Assembly: GCA_947568835.1 (NCBI GenBank)
Contig: OX387609.1
Coordinates: 6,649,660-6,713,659 of the forward strand
DNA length: 64,000 bases
Direction: 5' to 3'
Source: Protonemura montana
Lineage: Eukaryota; Arthropoda; Insecta; Plecoptera; Nemouridae
Shown: one piece after another, positions 55,798-64,000 of the stretch
Position numbering within the stretch: the stretch's first letter is position 1
Layout: every line of letters begins with the position of its first letter
Made by a program: the position numbers and the translations under genes
Notes under the pieces: generated by a model
Told to the model about the DNA's origin: nothing
Databases searched by the model: none
What the model saw: only the letters and a program-made list of their open reading frames with translations

Positions 55798-58033
55798 GTG
55801 AGTATTGTCGAGTAATTTCTATCGTTAGTTAAAGGTTAGATATTTGCACTAATAATAAGAATAGCATATTACAACGATCAATAAAAATTAAAAGAATGGA
55901 GCAAAGACAACCAAGCGGTAAAATCAGTTTTTCCGGTATTTTACATCCACCTTTAGAGGTACACAATTTAAAAACTCAGACTCAAGAAAAGTGTCGTCTT
56001 GTATTCACCAGCCCAACTACCGCATAATAGTCGAGGCCATGGAGAATGCAAAGCCGAAAGGCAACGATCCATTCGTTGAGTTCCACTACATACGTTCGGC
56101 CAAGTACAACGACACTACGTACGTCTGCAACGCGGCTGCCACAATCCTGAAGGACCTTCCCATGGATGCTACGGTAAGTAATTTATTAAAACTCAATTGT
56201 ACACCGAATACCGCCAAACCGATCTGTACCACTGCGAGACCTACGAGGTTCACGCTTTGGCTTGGCGATAACAATTTTTGTTGCCAAGAATTTCCAAAGA
56301 GAATCTGCTATCGAAGATATTCCTACCAAAAGAAAAATGGTTCAGTAGGCTAGAAATCTCTAATCAGAAAACGTTAGCTTGGCGAGCGAAACTTGACTCC
56401 CAACGATGAAAGAGATAATGGCATAGCGATAATTGGCAGAGCGAGTGAGATATACTGAATTTCTAGCAGAGCTACCTTTCGGACGTGTTCCAAACTACGT
56501 GACTTACCGACCGCAAGGTTTTGCTTGGCCAATCTTTACCCGACATAGGCGGTCTATGTCAGTGAAGTTACAGTAGAATTCGTGAACCTAAACAATGTGA
56601 GACATTTCAGTGCACATACCCTCTTTCTTGTTCTCCAGTGCGATGTGACGGCGTACGAGAAGAAAGGAAACAACGACTACAGCTTGATTCCTGTAAAGCT
56701 AGGCAAGGGGAACTTTTGCAAATTTGTGAAAGAGGACACACTCTTCTTCGAGGATATTGTCGCCGTCAGTAACCTGCCCCGGTATTGCCCTTTCAAGGTG
56801 GTAAGCATTCGAGGGACTTACGAGGAAAGGACTACGACACTTGACAGACATTATGTTAACTGGGTTTTGAATGCTTAGTAAAGAAAAACTAAATTTCCTG
56901 ACGTTTCGTTACATGTACCTGTTACTTTATCAAGGGTTAGAGCAGTCATTACTAAGAATTCAAACCCCAGTTCAATTAGTTTCTGTCAAAACTAGTGTTA
57001 AGGTTAGTAAAAGTAGACATGAGTCCAAAAATGACTATATGCCACTTACTTCCAAATTATATATTTTTTTTAACTCTAAGTTTACTTCATAAATAAATTA
57101 AACTATAACTATCTGTCTGTTAAAATGCTTATCAAGTACAGATGCTAATAAGAGAGGTGCATTCGAAACTAAAACACACTTGGACATTTTAGTTAAATAT
57201 TTTTAATAACCAGCCTTATATCCAAGGCAAGAAAACCTTAGCTGTGACTTCATGAAATCGGATTTTGTCAGTTAAAAAAGTAGCAGTTAATTTTTTTATC
57301 ATTATCAACACTATAACCGTCTCAAAAATTGATGCCAAAACGGGGACTCGAACCCCGATCTCCACCTATTGCGTATTGCAAGCGTTTGCAATTTAAAGAA
57401 GCTTTCATCCTAATACAGCAACGAATACAGCATCAATACAATACAATACAATACAATGCAATACAGCAACGAATCCAACGTCAAATTGGATTTATTCGAG
57501 TTTGACAGGTTGTGACGTGATATAGCGTCACTAGAATCAGAGTGACTGTGAGTATTCACAGCCTCATGGTTCTACTCTTTGGAGAACTGTCATTCTCATC
57601 AAATGCACTAAAATCGTCTCCTATAGCCAGTGTAAAAGTAGCTCAATTGGTTAGAGCAACACGCGCGATAGGTGGAGATCGGGGTTCGAGTTCCCGATTG
57701 GGCATACATTTTTGAGACGGTTTTAGTGTTGATAATTAGAAAATACCCCGCGCATTGCAAGCGTTTGCAATTTAAATCAGATTTATTTAAATGGCAGTTG
57801 ATTTTTTTTTTTATATATATAAATTAGCATTTTAAGAATATTGCATAAGACCGTGCAGAGGAATTATTACTGCTTAGGGTAACTACTCCGCTACCAACTT
57901 CGTGGTTAGACCTGACAACATGCCCGACGTGCTGCCCGGAGAAAGATGGCGCGTCGATCTGCTGGTTCAGACCAAGAAGAAAGAGGAGATCTGGAAGTTG
58001 AGCGCCTACATCTACATAAATCGAAATCTGTGA
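55714..58033 (+). CDS. Secreted DUF1091-like protein A (four exons)
   Basis: Exons 55714-55797, 56012-56173, 56639-56800 and 57878-58033, all introns in phase 0, 187 residues. Residues 1-25 form a signal peptide (VLLGAILAGIISVKLA core). The mature part has YVCNAAATILKDLPMDAT, CDVTAYEKKG, GNFCKFVKEDTLFFEDIVAV, LPRYCPFK and, near the end, GERWRVDLLVQTKKKEEIWK. Cys spacing, the FCKF..LP.YCPFK pattern and the late GxRW/Y strand match DUF1091/CheA-CheB-like insect proteins, which are related to the lipid-binding GM2-activator fold and in flies are expressed in gustatory sensilla. The exon 2 start at CAG|CCC is supported by gene B, where the upstream frame has a TGA. Polyadenylation signals are near 58131 and 58154. 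Family assignment is by pattern, not search. Confidence 0.8.
56012..56173 (+). CDS. DUF1091-like gene A, exon 2
   Basis: Starts PNYRIIVEAMENAKPKGNDP and ends LPMDAT before GTAAGT; 54 codons. Acceptor TTGTATTCACCAG. Confidence 0.82.
56639..56800 (+). CDS. DUF1091-like gene A, exon 3
   Basis: Acceptor CTTGTTCTCCAG, donor GTAAGC; 54 codons from CDVTAYEKKG to RYCPFKV. Confidence 0.84.
56870..57045 (+). mobile_element. Foldback-family fragment in intron 3 of gene A
   Basis: Contains GAATGCTTAGTAAAG, GACGTTTCGTTACATGTAC, GGGTTAGAGCAGT, and ends AAGTAGACATGAGTCCAAAA: the blocks of the palindromic element at 4558-4805, single-armed. Also at 61565-61740. Confidence 0.65.
57307..57745. mobile_element. 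tRNA-derived SINE as an inverted pair (copy in gene A)
   Basis: A minus-oriented partial copy (AACGGGGACTCGAACCCCGA at about 57338-57358) and a plus-oriented copy with the tRNA-like head at 57631-57704 face each other; outer ends read CGTCTCAAAAATTGATGCC and GGGCATACATTTTTGAGACG. A short ACAAT-type microsatellite lies at about 57435-57470. Between them is a GTCACTAGAATCAGAGTGAC block also found near 28390 and 62185. Confidence 0.7.
57878..58033 (+). CDS. DUF1091-like gene A, exon 4
   Basis: Acceptor TTACTGCTTAG; from GNYSATNFVVRPDNMPDVLP to the end AYIYINRNL and TGA. Confidence 0.84.
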   Translation, partial: GNYSATNFVVRPDNMPDVLPGERWRVDLLVQTKKKEEIWKLSAYIYINRNL

Positions 58034-58465
58034 GACGTGGAGATGTGGTAACATTTGAAAGCGAAGCCAATTCGTATTTTACAATATAATAATTATGAGT
58101 GTTTACTTCAGAAAAGTGGAAATAAAGGAACATTTACAATTTCAATTATAATCAATAAAGAAAGCACTTTAAAAAAAAATGTAAAAACTGAATGTTGTTT
58201 TGGTTTTTTATGATTGAGAATGTTTTGTTTGTTCTCCTCATTATTCTACTTAACTGTCATCAGATTAAACAACTAATCAGGCAATCGAAAATCAGCTTCC
58301 TCGCAGTGTCTTTAACAAGTTTATTGATGATTTCACGACGAAATAAAAATCAGAAATAAAGTGCAAGGAAAATTACATAGTTGATACATCATTAATTATT
58401 CTTAAATCTGAAAACTATTCTTGACTGAAACTACAAAAAAACTTTATCGAGAGATGACAATTGTC

Positions 58466-59613
58466 TCACTTGACACTTAGCAACACAACAATGTACGTAG
58501 TAACCGTTGCTATCATGCTCAGCAACAATGGCATGTCAACTTCAAACATTCCACAGGCACTGAACGCTAACTTGTCGTTTTTAACCTGATTTAAGAGCAT
58601 CTGCAGTTCGTTTCTAACCTCAAAATCAAAGTCATCCAAAAGCAAAGAAAACAATCTCTCGTGTTCTTGGATAGCTAGATGGCACGATATCGACACCGTG
58701 GATAACGTAAGGACTGTAAGCAATCACCAGAGAAAATCTGTTACGAGCGAAACAGTTTCGCGGTCAAAATTGGTCTTTTCTGACTTGCTGTAAGCTGCAA
58801 CGGCCAGCGTTAGGTAGTAAGTCGTTGCTATTACCTCTAAAAGATACGAAGTGGTGATGCCAAGTAGGCTAAGTCCTGACTGGCGATTGAGTAGCTCTCC
58901 GATCTGACGTATTTGGCCAAACATTTTCCTAAAAAACGTCACGTTTCTGCTGGGAAATATCCATTTCGAAGGCTTTCCGTTTGCTGAAAGCGACAGAGCA
59001 ACACTCGCTGCTCGCTGCGATTACGTGAAGACAGACGACCTAAACCGACGAGGATCGAATCTTTTAAATCTAGTTCCGAAACTAAAATCAGGGTCAACGT
59101 TAAGTAACGTTTTTTAACGACAAACACAAGATTGATCAAATTGACGAACGTAAACAGATTCGGTTTGGTGAAGTGGTTCAGAGCCGTGGGTGAATGTTGT
59201 GGTCAGTAACGGACTTGCTCTGGTGGGATTGACTTGTGGTCCTAAAAAGGATCTAAAAAGTCGACGTTTCGAACGTTGACAGTCCTGAAGATGTCGGCGC
59301 CATCGCCGACGAAACGTCGACTTTTTAGGTCCTTTTTAGGACCACAAGTCAATCCCACCAGAGCAAGACCGTTACTGACCACAACGTAAACAGATTTGCC
59401 GCATGTACGAAGTTAATACAGAACACAGTTTAAGATATTCCGCTATGCAAAATTGTCATCAAGTCGGCAGCGGTAAAACAACATATAATCAAAACAACGG
59501 CCACCAGTTGGAAACAGATATTACTAGACAGGCCATTGTTTAAATTCGCGATGGCGTCGAAATCAAATTGGTCGATTTTCTCGTAGAGTTGTTTCAAATA
59601 GTGTCCCTTGGTT
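58466..59613 (-). pseudogene. Gustatory receptor pseudogene
   Basis: Reads, from 59613 down, TKGHYLKQLYEKIDQFDFDA, hydrophobic segments, NLINLVFVVKKRYLTLTLIL, then RKMFGQIRQIGELLNRQSGL and a C-terminus FSACGMFEVDMPLLLS..TYIVVLLSVK. Damage: an in-frame TAA in the SGIS region near 59434, a 220-bp foldback insertion after about 59163, a frameshift near RVLL (about 59000), a TGG-to-TGA stop at 58724-58726, and a 15-bp deletion relative to the sister copy (FSLLLDD instead of FSLVKRCLLLDD). The first two membrane segments are absent. The sister at 63429 keeps W at the stop position. Confidence 0.85.
59164..59386. mobile_element. Palindromic insertion inside the receptor pseudogene
   Basis: Flanked by a 14-bp direct repeat AACGTAAACAGATT (ends at about 59163 and 59400), an evident target-site duplication. 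The arms are reverse complements: GTGGTCAGTAACGG, TTGCTCTGGTGGGATTGACT, TGTGGTCCTAAAAAGG and GTCGACGTTTCG. The centre has CTGAAGA, a 7-bp stem (GTCGGCG/CGCCGAC) and GAAACG. The long target duplication and this end structure fit a Penelope-like or other reverse-transcribed element better than a cut-and-paste DNA transposon (inference). Confidence 0.8.
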
Positions 59614-59687
59614 CTGAAAGCGAAAACAATTCGCGAAACTGTCGCTACTTTTCATTCCCTAAGATTGCAATTTAAAAAGAAACTCAC

Positions 59688-59710
59688 CTTCGGTTGTCAG
59701 TTTTTTCCAT
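59688..59710 (-). pseudogene. First-exon-like block upstream of the receptor pseudogene
   Basis: Minus-strand 23-nt open block from ATG ending at GTGAGT. It would join the acceptor at 59613 in frame (phase 2), but then the receptor would lack its first two membrane segments. It may instead be a remnant. Confidence 0.3.
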
Positions 59711-60395
59711 GTTACCAACATTCTCGTTCAAAGTTTGAAGTTTTAACATTTAAAAAATCCTGCACACTTCTCTAGCTACTCACTTACATTTGTTGCAAAT
59801 TCTCCAAAAACTACTCTGCGATAACAGACTGTCTACAAATCATATCGCTATGAAATTGGAAATAATTTCGCTATCATGTGAGATACACGATCGCAGTGGA
59901 ATCTTTCTGTTAATCGAATTCGTTAACGAAAACCAATGATTTTAAAATCATACATTTCCGGAAAAAAGTTACATGCTCGGTCTCCTTGATTGAATCTCGT
60001 GTTTGTAAAAGGATATTATGTCGGCTTACTAAGCATTTGCTAGCATCCGGTAGATGGCACATATCCGGAGAAAACAAAAGGCAAAAAAAACTTCGCCGAC
60101 AAAACAGTGCACAGTCATCGCCATGTTGTACATCTAATCGCCACACTGCTGCGGCTGGATCGCGAACCCTCTGTTCAACATCCTTCAATCGCATGACAAA
60201 GATCGATTATAAAAAAAGGAAATTAAAAAGATTGTTGTCACAGAAATATGTGTTACGAATCAAGGGCAAAATTTAACATGGAAATCTTCCTGCTATGATA
60301 TTGATATTATAGATATATAATTTAAGATTTGAATTTGTATTAAAAAGTGCACTGTGACTTTTTATAAATTTCTGGCACGCACCGGGCATGCGATC
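59711..60395. promoter_or_regulatory. Divergent upstream region shared by receptor and DUF1091-like gene B
   Basis: This stretch separates a minus-strand receptor from a plus-strand secreted-protein gene and is well conserved between the two duplicate blocks, including TATCCGGAGAAAACAAAAGG and the CATGCGATCTATAAAATATA core promoter. No individual sites can be assigned. Confidence 0.4.
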
Positions 60396-60435
60396 TATAA
60401 AATATAAAACGCTGGCAGCGAAGACTCAGAGTTCT
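60396..60435 (+). promoter_or_regulatory. TATA promoter of DUF1091-like gene B
   Basis: TATAAAATATAAAA at 60396 with a downstream TCAGAGTT, the same as before gene A. The ATG is at 60469. Confidence 0.6.
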
Positions 60436-60468
60436 AAAAGATAAAGTCTCTCGTGAGAAGCTGCGAAA

Positions 60469-60552
60469 ATGTTGGACAGCAACAATCTGCAGAAGGTTCT
60501 TCTTGGCGCCATCTTGGCGGGTATTATTTCCGTTAAATTGGCAGAGAGTAAA
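60469..60552 (+). CDS. DUF1091-like gene B, exon 1
   Basis: MLDSNNLQKVLLGAILAGII to AESK, donor GTGAGT, phase 0. Confidence 0.78.
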
Positions 60553-62700
60553 GTGAGTATTGTCGAGTAATTTTAATCCCTACTTAAAAGTTAGATATTT
60601 GCGCTAAAAATAAGAAAAGTACAATACAACTTACAAGTACAACTTTAATAAAAATGAAAAGAATGGAGCAAGGGCAACCAAGCGGTAAAATCAGCTTTTC
60701 CGGCATTATACATCCAACGTTAGAGGTACACAATTTAAAAACTCAGACTCAAGAAAAGTGTCGTCTTGAATTCACCAGCCCAACTACCGCATAATAGTCG
60801 AGGCCATGGAGAATTCAAAGCCGAAAGGCAACGATCCCTTCGTTGAGTTTCACTACATACGTTCGGCCAAGTACAACGACACTACGTACGTCTGCAACGC
60901 GGCTGCCACAATCCTGAAGGACATTCCCATGGATTCTACGGTAAGTAATTCATGGAAACTCGATTTGACACCAAGTACAATTTTTGTTGCCAAGAATTTC
61001 CAAAAAGAATCTGCTATCGAAGATATTTCTCCCGAAAGAATTGGTTTAGTTAGCTAGAAATCCCTAATCAGAAAATGTTGGCTTCGCGAAACATGACTCC
61101 CAACGATGAAAGAGATAACGGCATAGCAATATTCGGCAGAGCGAGTGAGATATACTGAACTTCTAGCAGCGCTTCCTCTCGGACGAGTTCCAAACTACGT
61201 GACTTACTGACCCAAGGTTTTGCTTGGCCAATCTTTACCCGACATAGGCGGTCTATGTCAGTGAAGTTACAGTAGAATTCGTGAACCTTAACAATGTGAG
61301 ACATTTCAGTGCACAGACCCTCTTTCTTCTTCTCCAGTGCGAGGTGACGGCTTACGAAAAGAAAGGAAACAACGACTACAGCTTGATTCCTGTAAAGCTA
61401 GGCAAGGGGAACTTATGCAAGTTTGTGAAAGAGGACACACTCTTCTTCGAGGATATTGTCGCCGTCAGTAACATTCCCCGGTATTGCCCTTTCAAGGCGG
61501 TAAGCATTCGAGGGACTTACGAGGAAAGGACTACGACACTTGACAGAAATTATGTTAACTGGGTTTTGAATGCTTAGTAAAGAAAAACGAAATTTTTTGA
61601 CGTTTCGGAACATGTACCTGTTACTTTATCAAGGGTTAGAGCAGTCATTATTAAGTATTCAAACCCCAGTTCAATTAGTTTTTGTCAAAACCAGTGTTAA
61701 GGTTAGATAAAGTAGACATGAGTACAAGAACCAAAATGACTATATGCCAATTACTTCCAAATTATATATTTTTTTTAACTGTAAGTTTACTTCATTAATG
61801 AATTATACTGTAACTATCTGTCTGTTAAAATGCTTATCAAGCACAGATGCTAATAAGAGAGGTGCATTCGAAACTGAAACACACTTGGACATTTAATTAA
61901 ATATTGTTTATAACCAGCTTTCTATTCAAGGCCAGTAATACCTAAGCTGTGATTTCATGAAATCGGATTTTGTCAATTAAAAAAGTAGCAGTTAATTTTT
62001 TATTATTATCAACACTATAACCGTCTCAAAAATTGATGCCCAAACGGGGACTCGAACGCCGATCTCCACCTATCGCGTATTGCAAGCGTTTGCAATTTGA
62101 ATCAGATTTAATTTAAATACATCAACGAATCCAACGTCAAATTGGAGTTATTCAAGTTTGACAGGTTTTGACGTGATATAGCGTCACTAGAATGAGAGTG
62201 ACTGTGAGTATTCACATCCTCGTGGTTCTACTCGGTGGAGATCCGTCATTCTCATCAAATACACTAAAATCGTCTCAAAAAGCCAGTGTCCAAGTAGCTC
62301 AATGGGTTAGAGCAACACCCGCGATAGGTGGAGATCGGGGTTCGCGTCCCCGTTTGGGCATCAATTTTTGAGACGGTTATAGTGATGATAATAATAAAAT
62401 ACTCCGCGTATTGCAAGCGTTAAAAAAGTTGCATAAATCAGATTTCATGTAAATAGCAGTTGAATTATTTTCTCTATAAAAATTAGCATTTTAAGAATAT
62501 TGTATAAGACCGTGCAGAGGAATTAAGCTGACTTTACTGCTTAGGGTAACTACACCGCTACCGACTTCGTGGTTAGACCTAACAACATGCCTGACGAGCT
62601 GCCCGGAGAAAGATGGCGCGTTGATATTCTGGTTCAGACCAAGAAGAAAGAGGAGATCTGGAGGCTAAGCGTCTTCATCTACATCAATCGAAATCTGTGA
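60469..62700 (+). CDS. Secreted DUF1091-like protein B (four exons)
   Basis: Exons 60469-60552, 60779-60940, 61338-61499 and 62545-62700; exon sizes (84, 162, 162, 156) and phase-0 introns are the same as gene A, 187 residues. Signal peptide core VLLGAILAGIISVKLA is identical. Changes from A are few: ILKDIPMDST for ILKDLPMDAT, CEVTAYEKKG, NLCKF in place of NFCKF, NIPRYCPFKA, NYTATDFVVRPNNMPDELP and VFIYINRNL. All Cys are kept. The in-frame TGA just before exon 2 fixes the acceptor at CAG|CCC. Polyadenylation signals are near 62789 and 62810. Probable recent duplicate of A; likely secreted lipid- or pheromone-binding-type protein of sensory tissue (inference from family). Confidence 0.82.
60779..60940 (+). 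CDS. DUF1091-like gene B, exon 2
   Basis: PNYRIIVEAMENSKPKGNDP to IPMDST, donor GTAAGT, 54 codons. Confidence 0.83.
61338..61499 (+). CDS. DUF1091-like gene B, exon 3
   Basis: CEVTAYEKKGNNDYSLIPVK to RYCPFKA; acceptor TTCTTCTCCAG, donor GTAAGC. Confidence 0.84.
61565..61740 (+). mobile_element. Foldback-family fragment in intron 3 of gene B
   Basis: Sister of 56870-57045, present in both duplicate blocks at the same place, so inserted before the duplication. Confidence 0.65.
62010..62390. mobile_element. tRNA-derived SINE as an inverted pair (copy in gene B)
   Basis: Minus-oriented partial copy at about 62010-62110 and plus-oriented copy ending at about 62390, with the tRNA-like head at 62287-62360. 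Same layout as in gene A. Confidence 0.7.
62287..62360 (+). other. Complete tRNA-like cloverleaf (SINE head)
   Basis: TGTCCAA pairs with TTGGGCA (seven pairs, one G-T); GCTC pairs with GAGC in the D arm; CACC pairs with GGTG around loop CGCGATA; CGGGG pairs with CCCCG around TTCGCGT. Position 33 is G, not the universal T, and the same unit is interspersed elsewhere, so it is read as a SINE head and not a translation tRNA. Confidence 0.65.
62545..62700 (+). CDS. DUF1091-like gene B, exon 4
   Basis: GNYTATDFVVRPNNMPDELP to FIYINRNL and TGA; acceptor TTACTGCTTAG. Confidence 0.84.
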   Translation, partial: GNYTATDFVVRPNNMPDELPGERWRVDILVQTKKKEEIWRLSVFIYINRNL

Positions 62701-63061
62701 GACGTGGAGATGTGGTAACATTTTGAACTTGAAGCCATGTTGTATTTCACAAGATAATAATAAAGAGTGTTTTCTTCATAAAAATGGAAATAAAGAAACA
62801 ATTAAAATCAATAAAGAAAGCATTGTTTAAAAAGGCGGGAAAACTGAATGTTGTTTTGGTGTTTTATGATTGAGAATGTTTTGTTTGTTCTCCTCATTAT
62901 TCCACTAAATTGTCATCAGATTAATCAACTGTTCAGACAATCGAAAATCAGCTTCCTCGAAGTGTCTTTAACAAGTTTATTGATGATTTCACGAGGAAAG
63001 AGGATTCAGAAATAAAGTGCAAGGAAAATTACATAATTGATACATCATTAATGATTCTTAA

Positions 63062-63382
63062 AGGCATACACAACCCAATTTTAGCAGATGCAGTGTTCTT
63101 TTCTATGATGTTTAGTGAAAACCGCAAAAAAATACAAAAATGTCCTGGCCGAGCTATGATTTGTAAAATCTCGAATGCGTTATAGCTCTCACCTAAACGT
63201 GACGTCATCGGTACTGTCTTGTGTGGCGATAAGCGGTGTGTGCGTGATTTTCGGCCGATCGCACCACGCTCGACGAAAATGCTTTTAAAATGTCACATAG
63301 ATCTATTTGTATTGATTCTGCCTCCTCAACATTAAATAAACACAAAATGCATCACATCAGTGTGTTTACAACGGGTGAAGGA
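63062..63382. mobile_element. TTAA-flanked insertion, piggyBac-type MITE candidate
   Basis: TTAA at 63058-63061 and 63383-63386 flank 321 bp absent from the sister block, which reads ATTC-TTAA-ATCTGAAA at about 58399-58414. No coding capacity and no obvious long terminal inverted repeats. Confidence 0.75.
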
Positions 63383-63428
63383 TTAAATCTGAAACTACAA
63401 AATACTTTATCGAGAGATGACAATTGAC

Positions 63429-64000
63429 TCACTTGACACTTAGCAACACAACAATGTACGTAGCAACCGTTGCTATCATGCTCAGCAACAATGGCATGTC
63501 AACTTCAAACATTCCACAGGCACTGAACGCTAACTTGTCGTTTTTAACCTGATTTAAGAGCATCTGCAGTTCGTTTCTAACCTCAAAATCTAGGTCATCC
63601 AAAAGCAAGCATCGCTTGACTAAAGAAAATGATCTCTCGTGTTCTTGGATAGCTAGATGGCACGATATCGACACCGTGGACAACGTAATGACTTTTAGCA
63701 ACCACCAGAGAAAATCTGTTACGAGCGAAACAGTTTCGCGGTCAAAATTGGTCTTTTCTGACTTGCTGTAAGCTGCAACGGCCAGCGTTAGGTAGTAAGT
63801 CGTTGCTATTACCTCTAAAAGATACGAAGTGGTGATGCCAAGTAGGCTAAGTCCTGACTGGCGATTGAGTAGCTCTCCGATCTGACGTATTTGGCCAAAC
63901 ATTTTCCTAAAAAACGCCACGTTTCTGCTGGGAAATATCCATTTCGAAGGCTTTCCGTTTGCTGAAAGCGACAGAGCAACACTCGCTGCTCGCTGCGATT
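63429..64000 (-). CDS. Gustatory receptor, C-terminal part (partial at window end)
   Basis: The minus strand is open from the window end to the stop at 63429: LSANGKPSKWIFPSRN, then RKMFGQIRQIGELLNRQSGL, hydrophobic segments LLGITTSYLLEVIATTYYL and FLWWLLKVITLSTVSISC, VKRCLLLDDLDFEVRNELQ, CGMFEVDMPLLLS and the end TYIVVLLSVK. That is the last three membrane segments of an insect Gr, with TYhhhhhxx at the usual place. No stop is seen, unlike the sister at 58466. The sister's sequence upstream of this point needs a frame change near RVLL, and the same bases are present here, so this copy may also be impaired. Confidence 0.7.
   Translation of the reverse strand, partial: SQRAASVALSLSANGKPSKWIFPSRNVAFFRKMFGQIRQIGELLNRQSGLSLLGITTSYLLEVIATTYYLTLAVAAYSKSEKTNFDRETVSLVTDFLWWLLKVITLSTVSISCHLAIQEHERSFSLVKRCLLLDDLDFEVRNELQMLLNQVKNDKLAFSACGMFEVDMPLLLSMIATVATYIVVLLSVK

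Larger units (their letters stand above)
54901..59660. repeat. Tandem segmental duplication, copy 1
   Basis: Order: exon-like block (-), DUF1091-like gene (+), foldback tail and SINE in its third intron, then receptor pseudogene (-). The same order follows from 59661 to beyond the window end. The offset is about 4760 bases and changes with indels. Confidence 0.88.
59661..64000. repeat. Tandem segmental duplication, copy 2 (runs off the window)
   Basis: Colinear with 54901-59660, holding DUF1091-like gene B and the second receptor copy. It differs by a TTAA-flanked insertion at 63062-63382 and lacks the palindromic insertion within the part visible. Confidence 0.88.

Noticed and set aside
55991-56011. 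Extension of DUF1091-like exon 2 upstream (reading SSCIHQ)
   Set aside because: The duplicate gene has a TGA at the matching place, and CAG|CCC gives a correct phase-0 acceptor.

Overview
The window is nuclear DNA from an arthropod, most likely an insect. Genes have GT/AG introns. One gene encodes the C-terminal half of Canoe/Afadin, and others are insect-type 7-TM gustatory receptors and secreted DUF1091-like (CheA/CheB-like) proteins. The DNA is rich in SINE, LINE and foldback-element debris. I cannot name the order or species from sequence alone.

Layout. 1-14.3 kb: no convincing exon; LINE relics, dispersed repeats and a 200-bp palindrome. It is either a very long canoe intron or intergenic DNA. 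14.3-31.0 kb (+): 3' half of canoe, with PDZ exons, a long disordered Pro/Gln-rich tail, the conserved C-terminus and the 3' UTR. An exon after the PDZ can be spliced short (canonical) or read through into a ~630-codon alternative tail with its own stop. 31.7-34.4 kb (+): a two-exon ankyrin-repeat gene whose N-terminus resembles the C-terminal flank of insect NACHT-ANK proteins. 34.5-36.5 kb: a 43-bp minisatellite. 37.1-45.1 kb: a tRNA-related composite repeat that has expanded into a 784-bp satellite with a two-monomer higher-order period; an unexpanded relative lies beside it. 48.1-54.4 kb (-): three tandem, effectively intronless gustatory receptors. 54.9-64.0 kb: a ~4.8-kb tandem duplication, each copy holding a four-exon DUF1091-like gene (+) and a degraded or partial gustatory receptor (-), divergently arranged.

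How the genes fit together. Canoe is a junctional actin-linking scaffold. Both of its C-terminal versions carry a SILK motif followed by an RVxF motif, the paired docking signature of protein phosphatase 1, so splicing may change the scaffold while keeping the phosphatase dock (inference). The right third looks like a chemosensory cluster: membrane receptors next to secreted lipid-binding-type proteins. Tandem duplication, probable gene conversion, pseudogenisation and transposon insertion are all visible there, including a TTAA-flanked insertion whose empty site survives in the sister copy.
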